From positions 1 to 11,252 of the forward strand of contig SLQC01000277.1 in assembly GCA_007131625.1 (NCBI GenBank): DNA of 11,252 nucleotides, read 5' to 3'. The position numbers and the translations under genes were made by a program. This DNA is from Balneolales bacterium. GTDB taxonomy: Bacteria; Bacteroidota; Rhodothermia; Balneolales; Natronogracilivirgulaceae. The notes beneath the pieces were generated by a model. It searched no databases, was not told where the DNA came from, and saw only the letters and a program-made list of their open reading frames with translations. The first letter of the stretch is position 1. Each line of letters starts with the position of its first letter. Of this stretch, positions 7,571 to 11,252 are shown piece by piece.

Positions 7571-9565
7571 ATGTCCAAAGAGATTGCAGAGCATATTCGT
7601 CATAACTTCATCGAACAACTGCGTCAGTTAAAAGAAGCAGGGCCGCTAACACGGCCGGAACAGTCCAAAAAACTGGCCAGTACCGCTGATGTGATGATGA
7701 CCCAACATAGCGGAATGGCGCTTATTTACGAGTACATTGACCAGATTGTGGATGCTGGTTTTTTTACCGACACCCATTGGGAAGACCCGGCGATCCTTAA
7801 TTCTTCGCTTGTTGGTGGAACGCTGAAAGCCGGTGGTATGAGTACAATGTTCGAAGTTATCAGCGAGTTGCGCGTATTGGCGATTTCAGAGGGTCGAATA
7901 AAGTCCGACGGTATGTCCGAAGTATCTGCACGCGAATTCCTTGAGGAACTGACAGTCACCAATCTCGACCTGCTTTTTCCGGATGCCTCCGAAGAGCTGC
8001 GAAATGTGGATGAGCAGGCTCGAAAGCATATAAAGGCACTCTTCGACTTTCTACAGCAGGAATTTATCCGATGGGATCGATTCGGAAAGCTGCTGGCAGG
8101 TGAAATTCAGATGATTTGCAATCAGCGACCGATAGTCACTGATCGGGCAAGGTCGATCATCCGGATAATCCGGGAGAGAATGACGCCGGAAGAACACGGG
8201 GAACATAGTTCCCGAATCCGTTTTTTTATCGATGCTCTTTATGCGCCGTCCCCAAAGTGCAGCAAGCTGACTGTGGAAGAGTATGAAACGTGGCTGGAAA
8301 GACCGGGAATTAAAAAGGCCGATTTAAAAGCGGAGTGTGAAGCATTATCCGATCCACTCCGGAAAAGTGGATTGTCGTCACAGTATCATGCTCTGCTTGT
8401 ACAGCGTGTAAGAAACGATCCGGAACTGTTGGGAATGGCTCTCGGATTGAATACACATGGGCTGGCTGAACTTGAAACTCATCACAAAAAGATAAGTGAG
8501 TACATATCGGTTGCCTGTCACCCCGATACAAGCCGGTTTGTGTATGGGCTTGCGATGATGCTTGAGCGCAATTTATTGTCGCGTCAGCCCGTGGCGGTGG
8601 GTCTTGATCAGTTATTGGATATTGAGATACATCCGGAAGTTGCCGGATTGATAGAAAAATCACATCCGGAAAGCCGATGCACGGCACAGCAGCATGTGTT
8701 TGCGGATGCAATCTGCATGCTGGGGCAGCCGCTGGGCGTTGGACAGGGTTGGAATCCAACCTGCCAGTCGGCACGCGGGATGAGTTTGTGGAGCCGGCAT
8801 GCCCCGGGCAAATTGCTGAGTATGATCCATACGGCGGCGATTACCAACGATCTGGAAATGCGGTTTGAAGGGCAGTTGCTGAAATCTTCGGAGTTGCCCG
8901 AAGGACTTATGAAAGAGTTTGACTTTAATCTGGATGCAGTCTCTATCGTTCTGGTGCCGCATCTGGATCGCATTTACTTCGAAATGATGCGCAGGGCGAC
9001 CGGCCGTGGTGAAGATCCTCACAAATGGGTAAACCCGGCAATGTACGGGCAGTGGATTCCAACCGGATTCAGTACGCCGTACAACTATTTGACTAATGCC
9101 ATCACCAATTACGAGCAGTTTCTGCGACTTTTTTATGTCACCCATCACCCTGATTACAACGGTGGACACGATCTCGCCTACCCCAATCCCGTTGGAATTT
9201 TTCTGACGGCGGCCAATGGCAAGCTGCTCGGATTTCATGCGGTCTCGATCCTGCGTGTGGCATGGTACAAGGAAGTTATGCGCATCTATTTTCTGAATCC
9301 CAACAACGAAGGACGCCAGAAGTGGCATTCGAATATCCAGCCGACCGTGGCTGGAAACGGGGAAGTGCCAGGCGAGTCGTCACTGCCGTTTCATCAGTTC
9401 GCCTCTCGGTTATATGCTTTTCATTACAGTCCATCCGAAACGGATGGTATGGATATCGTATCTGACAATGAGATAGGAGAGGTGATCGACATCGCAAAAA
9501 GCAGTTGGGGGACATCGTACATTTGGCAGGATTTCCAGCAACCGGTATTTCAAAATTTGTTATAA
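7571..9565 (+). CDS. Unrecognised protein with predicted papain-like C-terminal domain
   Basis: The product is 664 residues with no signal peptide or membrane segment, so it is probably cytosolic. I do not recognise a named family. Residues 1 to about 380 are mostly helical and charged, with no motif I can name. The C-terminal part contains GVGQGWNPTCQSARGMSLW, with Q392 exactly 6 residues before C398, followed by a helix-like stretch. Later LGFHAVSILRV places H556 on a hydrophobic strand, and RIYFLNPNNEG places N576 on the next. Q-C spacing 6, C-H spacing 158 and H-N spacing 20 resemble papain (Q19, C25, H159, N175), which supports a clan CA cysteine peptidase, amidase or acyl/transpeptidase-type transferase. 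This reading is inference from motif order; no search was possible. No Shine-Dalgarno sequence precedes the ATG. It lies between an ATP-grasp ligase gene and a racemase gene, which suggests it cleaves or transfers an amide bond in the same pathway. Confidence 0.75.
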   Translation: MSKEIAEHIRHNFIEQLRQLKEAGPLTRPEQSKKLASTADVMMTQHSGMALIYEYIDQIVDAGFFTDTHWEDPAILNSSLVGGTLKAGGMSTMFEVISELRVLAISEGRIKSDGMSEVSAREFLEELTVTNLDLLFPDASEELRNVDEQARKHIKALFDFLQQEFIRWDRFGKLLAGEIQMICNQRPIVTDRARSIIRIIRERMTPEEHGEHSSRIRFFIDALYAPSPKCSKLTVEEYETWLERPGIKKADLKAECEALSDPLRKSGLSSQYHALLVQRVRNDPELLGMALGLNTHGLAELETHHKKISEYISVACHPDTSRFVYGLAMMLERNLLSRQPVAVGLDQLLDIEIHPEVAGLIEKSHPESRCTAQQHVFADAICMLGQPLGVGQGWNPTCQSARGMSLWSRHAPGKLLSMIHTAAITNDLEMRFEGQLLKSSELPEGLMKEFDFNLDAVSIVLVPHLDRIYFEMMRRATGRGEDPHKWVNPAMYGQWIPTGFSTPYNYLTNAITNYEQFLRLFYVTHHPDYNGGHDLAYPNPVGIFLTAANGKLLGFHAVSILRVAWYKEVMRIYFLNPNNEGRQKWHSNIQPTVAGNGEVPGESSLPFHQFASRLYAFHYSPSETDGMDIVSDNEIGEVIDIAKSSWGTSYIWQDFQQPVFQNLL

Positions 9566-9653
9566 GCGTTCATTCATAACCAGTAAAACAAATACGTTTC
9601 AGTCTTTTGGATAAATTTTCCGGAAATATTATTATTTACAGGCATTCTTTTGC

Positions 9654-9722
9654 GGATTACGAATCTCGAATTCGAATTTTGGAGTTCGGAGTTCAGAAAA
9701 CAGAGTTCGGATTACGGAGTTG
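9654..9722 (+). repeat. Degenerate heptanucleotide tandem repeat
   Basis: Ten consecutive units with period 7 start at 9654, 9661, 9668, 9674, 9681, 9688, 9695, 9702, 9709 and 9716. The unit at 9668 is 6 bases; all others are 7. The consensus is roughly GGAGTTC (more loosely GRATTYC). Two adjacent units (9681 and 9688) are identical, and GGATTAC occurs twice (9654 and 9709). The array ends inside an in-frame TTG (9720) and 18 bases before the chosen racemase ATG, so it occupies the racemase leader. Similar heptamer arrays occur in intergenic DNA of some bacteria, and they can grow or shrink by slippage. Confidence 0.7.
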
Positions 9723-9740
9723 AAAATTTTTGTAAAAAGT

Positions 9741-10901
9741 ATGGTAAAACACTCATCCCGCATTTATCTCAGCCAGTCGGCACTTAAGCAGAATTTCCGA
9801 TTTATCAGAGAAAAAATAGGTCCGCATCCGATTATTTCGTCGGTTGTGAAGGCCAATGCATTCGGGCACGGAATCGGCACTTTTGTAGCGATGGCGGAAA
9901 AGTGCGGTATTCGACATTTTTCGGTGGCTTCCAGCTATGAGGCTTCGAAGGTAAAGGAGGCGTTGGCTTTTGATGATAGCAAGATCATGATAATGGGAAT
10001 CTTGTATCCGGAGGATTTGGCATGGGTAGTTGAGAATAGCATAGAGTTTTTTGTGTTTGATTTTGCTCAGCTGGAAAATGCTCTGCAGGTGGCGAAGCAG
10101 GTCGGAAAGTCAGCAGTGATTCATCTGGAAATGGAAACGGGCGGCAACCGGACCGGACTCCCTTTGGACGAGCTGGAAAAAGCGGTGCGATTCATGAAAA
10201 AGCATAAGAAGCACATTCGGTTTGAAGGGATGTGCACCCACTTTGCCGGCATCGAATCACTGGCAAATCAGTTTCGAATCCAACGGCAGTTGAAAGCGTT
10301 TCAAAATATGTACAAGTGGGTCAAAAAGCTGAAGTACTTGCCTCGTGTCAGACATACCGCCTGCTCGGCAGCAGCACTTGCTTTTCCCGAGACTGTCATG
10401 GATCTGGTACGCATCGGAACAGCACAATTTGGTATGTGGCCGAGTCCCGACATCTACAATCTTCATCTTTTGCAAACCGGTAAAGTCAGAGACTCGCCGT
10501 TAAAACGGGTGTTGACATGGAAAACCGATGTCATGCATGTGAAACAGGTGAAAAAAGATGAATTTGTGGGATACGGTACAAGTTACCAGGCATCGCGGGA
10601 CATGACAGTGGCGGTCATTCCAATCGGTTACTCAAACGGATTTCCCAGAGCGCTGTCGAATCGCGGGCATGTCCTGATTCACGGTAAAAAAGCCCCTGTA
10701 ACAGGCCTGATCAATATGAATGTTTTTATGGTGGATGTAAGCCATATACCCGATGTTGTGGTTGGGGACGATGTCGTGCTCATCGGTAAACAGAGAAACA
10801 TCACTATCACAATCAAGTCATTTACTGAAATCTCCAATGCCGTTAATAACGAGTTGGTAAGCCGGCTGCCGACCGCTATTCCACGCCGTGTGGTGCGGTG
10901 A
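9741..10901 (+). CDS. alr: Alanine racemase-family PLP enzyme
   Basis: The product is 386 residues from the ATG at 9741 (MVKHSSRIYLSQSALKQN); an in-frame TTG at 9720 would add seven residues and neither start has a Shine-Dalgarno sequence. Fold type III PLP racemases interconvert L- and D-alanine, for the cell wall. The PLP lysine is K37 in VVKANAFGHG. Other family landmarks are ETGGNRTG with R137, CTHFAG with H167, RIGTAQFGMWPS with R224 (contacts the PLP pyridine nitrogen in Alr) and VGYG with Y278, matching the second catalytic tyrosine (Y265 in the Geobacillus enzyme). Departures from the classical sequence are F41 where Tyr is usual, and INMNVFMVDV (M326-N327) where CMDQ is usual, so a subfamily with altered substrate range is possible. 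It lies 175 bases after the papain-like gene, downstream of the heptamer repeat. It could be the housekeeping racemase or a specialised paralogue. Confidence 0.9.
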   Translation: MVKHSSRIYLSQSALKQNFRFIREKIGPHPIISSVVKANAFGHGIGTFVAMAEKCGIRHFSVASSYEASKVKEALAFDDSKIMIMGILYPEDLAWVVENSIEFFVFDFAQLENALQVAKQVGKSAVIHLEMETGGNRTGLPLDELEKAVRFMKKHKKHIRFEGMCTHFAGIESLANQFRIQRQLKAFQNMYKWVKKLKYLPRVRHTACSAAALAFPETVMDLVRIGTAQFGMWPSPDIYNLHLLQTGKVRDSPLKRVLTWKTDVMHVKQVKKDEFVGYGTSYQASRDMTVAVIPIGYSNGFPRALSNRGHVLIHGKKAPVTGLINMNVFMVDVSHIPDVVVGDDVVLIGKQRNITITIKSFTEISNAVNNELVSRLPTAIPRRVVR

Positions 10902-10971
10902 TGGCCATGCATTTAAATCTGTAATGACTGTTCAGTTTGGTCCGGAATAACCGGTATCAGAATATAACCGC

Positions 10972-11142
10972 TCAAGCTTTTCTGAAGACGCTACCGTTTC
11001 TCCATTCACATTCACAGCATCCATGCGTGCGAAATGCGAAATAAAGGATGTCAAGATGAAGTAATTGCTCATTTCTGATTACATGGATAATGTAAACAAG
11101 ATCATTTTCTTCCCGATCATAAATCTGACAAGGAGAAAACCA
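10972..11142 (-). pseudogene. Possible RelE/ParE-type toxin C-terminal remnant
   Basis: An open frame of 56 codons runs on the minus strand between a TAG (11143-11145) and a TGA (10972-10974), with no start codon near its upstream end. Its segment at nt 11044-11130 reads QIYDREENDLVYIIHVIRNE and continues with QLLHLDIL. This resembles the closing strands of RelE/ParE toxins, where a Y-x-I-x-Y strand and a turn are followed by V-x-I-L-x-V-x-H-x-x-R-x-L. The roughly 60-70 residues that should precede it are absent: the frame is stopped, and the hairpin and G-run occupy the space. No antitoxin gene is seen. The last part (FAFRTHGCCECEW) looks like out-of-frame read-through. The similarity is short, so this is a tentative call. 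Confidence 0.35.
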
Positions 11143-11170
11143 CTAATCTGCCGGTCGCACAAATAAAAAT

Positions 11171-11200
11171 AAAGGTACACCCGGTCAGGAATGTACCTTT
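11171..11200. terminator. alr: 9-bp hairpin, probable terminator
   Basis: AAAGGTACA (11171-11179) and TGTACCTTT (11192-11200) are perfect inverted copies around a 12-base loop, flanked by an A-rich stretch upstream and TT downstream. It lies 270 bases after the racemase stop. The A/T-flanked symmetrical stem suits a bidirectional intrinsic terminator. A repeat-element end is another possibility. Confidence 0.55.
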
Positions 11201-11212
11201 TACTTGAGTTGA

Positions 11213-11233
11213 GGGGGGGGGTGCCCCTTTTTT
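11213..11233 (+). terminator. Nine-G run with C4T6 tail, terminator-like
   Basis: Nine consecutive Gs (11213-11221) are followed by TG, four Cs (11224-11227) and six Ts (11228-11233). Four Gs can pair with the four Cs over a small loop just before the T run, which is the form of a short plus-strand intrinsic terminator. The homopolymer may vary in length or reflect a sequencing error close to the window end. Confidence 0.35.
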
Positions 11234-11252
11234 GTGATAAAAATGGTGACTA

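Larger units (their letters stand above)
10902..11252. other. Region after the racemase with no intact gene
   Basis: This 351-base tail holds no convincing complete gene. It contains a probable toxin-gene remnant on the minus strand (10972-11142), a hairpin (11171-11200) and a G-run with C4T6 (11213-11233), each listed separately. A 46-residue minus-strand reading frame with an ATG (10932-11072) overlaps the remnant in another frame; it matches nothing I know and may be chance. Confidence 0.6.

Noticed and set aside
8660..9328. Long minus-strand reading frame of 222 residues within the 664-residue gene
   Set aside because: It is antisense to a frame with clear protein-like composition and motifs, is rich in residues typical of shadow frames, and resembles no family.

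Overview
The window carries seven protein-coding genes, no tRNA or rRNA genes, and no intact mobile element or CRISPR array. It reads like a chromosomal stretch of a Bacteroidota-type bacterium or a near relative such as Balneolota or Rhodothermota. This placement is an inference from gene content and style: two lipoproteins with Bacteroidota-like lipoboxes, one of them an acidic, Ig-repeat surface protein; an iduronate-2-sulfatase-like lipoprotein sulfatase; weak or absent Shine-Dalgarno sequences before most genes; and AT-rich spacers between genes of moderate GC.

Layout. Positions 116-1582 (+) encode a secreted or lipid-anchored sulfatase. It meets, tail to tail across 6 bases, a DUF4202 gene (1589-2173, -). 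Next comes a large surface lipoprotein (2298-4715, -) made of a carboxypeptidase-regulatory-like domain, an acidic linker and two copies of a three-domain Ig-like module of about 331 residues. A divergent AT-rich spacer separates it from a CorA-type metal channel (4922-5992, +).

From 6214 onward three more plus-strand genes follow: an ATP-grasp ligase (6214-7443), a 664-residue protein of no family I recognise (7571-9565), and an alanine racemase-family enzyme (9741-10901). The unrecognised protein has a Gln/Cys/His/Asn arrangement in its C-terminal part with papain-like spacing (Q392, C398, H556, N576). A ligase that makes amide bonds, a probable cysteine amidase, peptidase or transferase, and an amino-acid racemase side by side suggest a pathway that builds and trims an amide-linked metabolite or peptide, possibly using a D-amino acid. 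The gaps of 127 and 175 bases mean tight operon coupling is not proven. This trio is the best candidate in the window for something undescribed.

Smaller features are a ten-unit degenerate heptanucleotide repeat running up to the racemase start (9654-9722), a perfect 9-bp hairpin after the racemase (11171-11200), a nine-G run with a C4T6 tail (11213-11233), and a short minus-strand reading frame (10972-11142) that resembles the C-terminal end of a RelE/ParE-type toxin and is probably a gene remnant.
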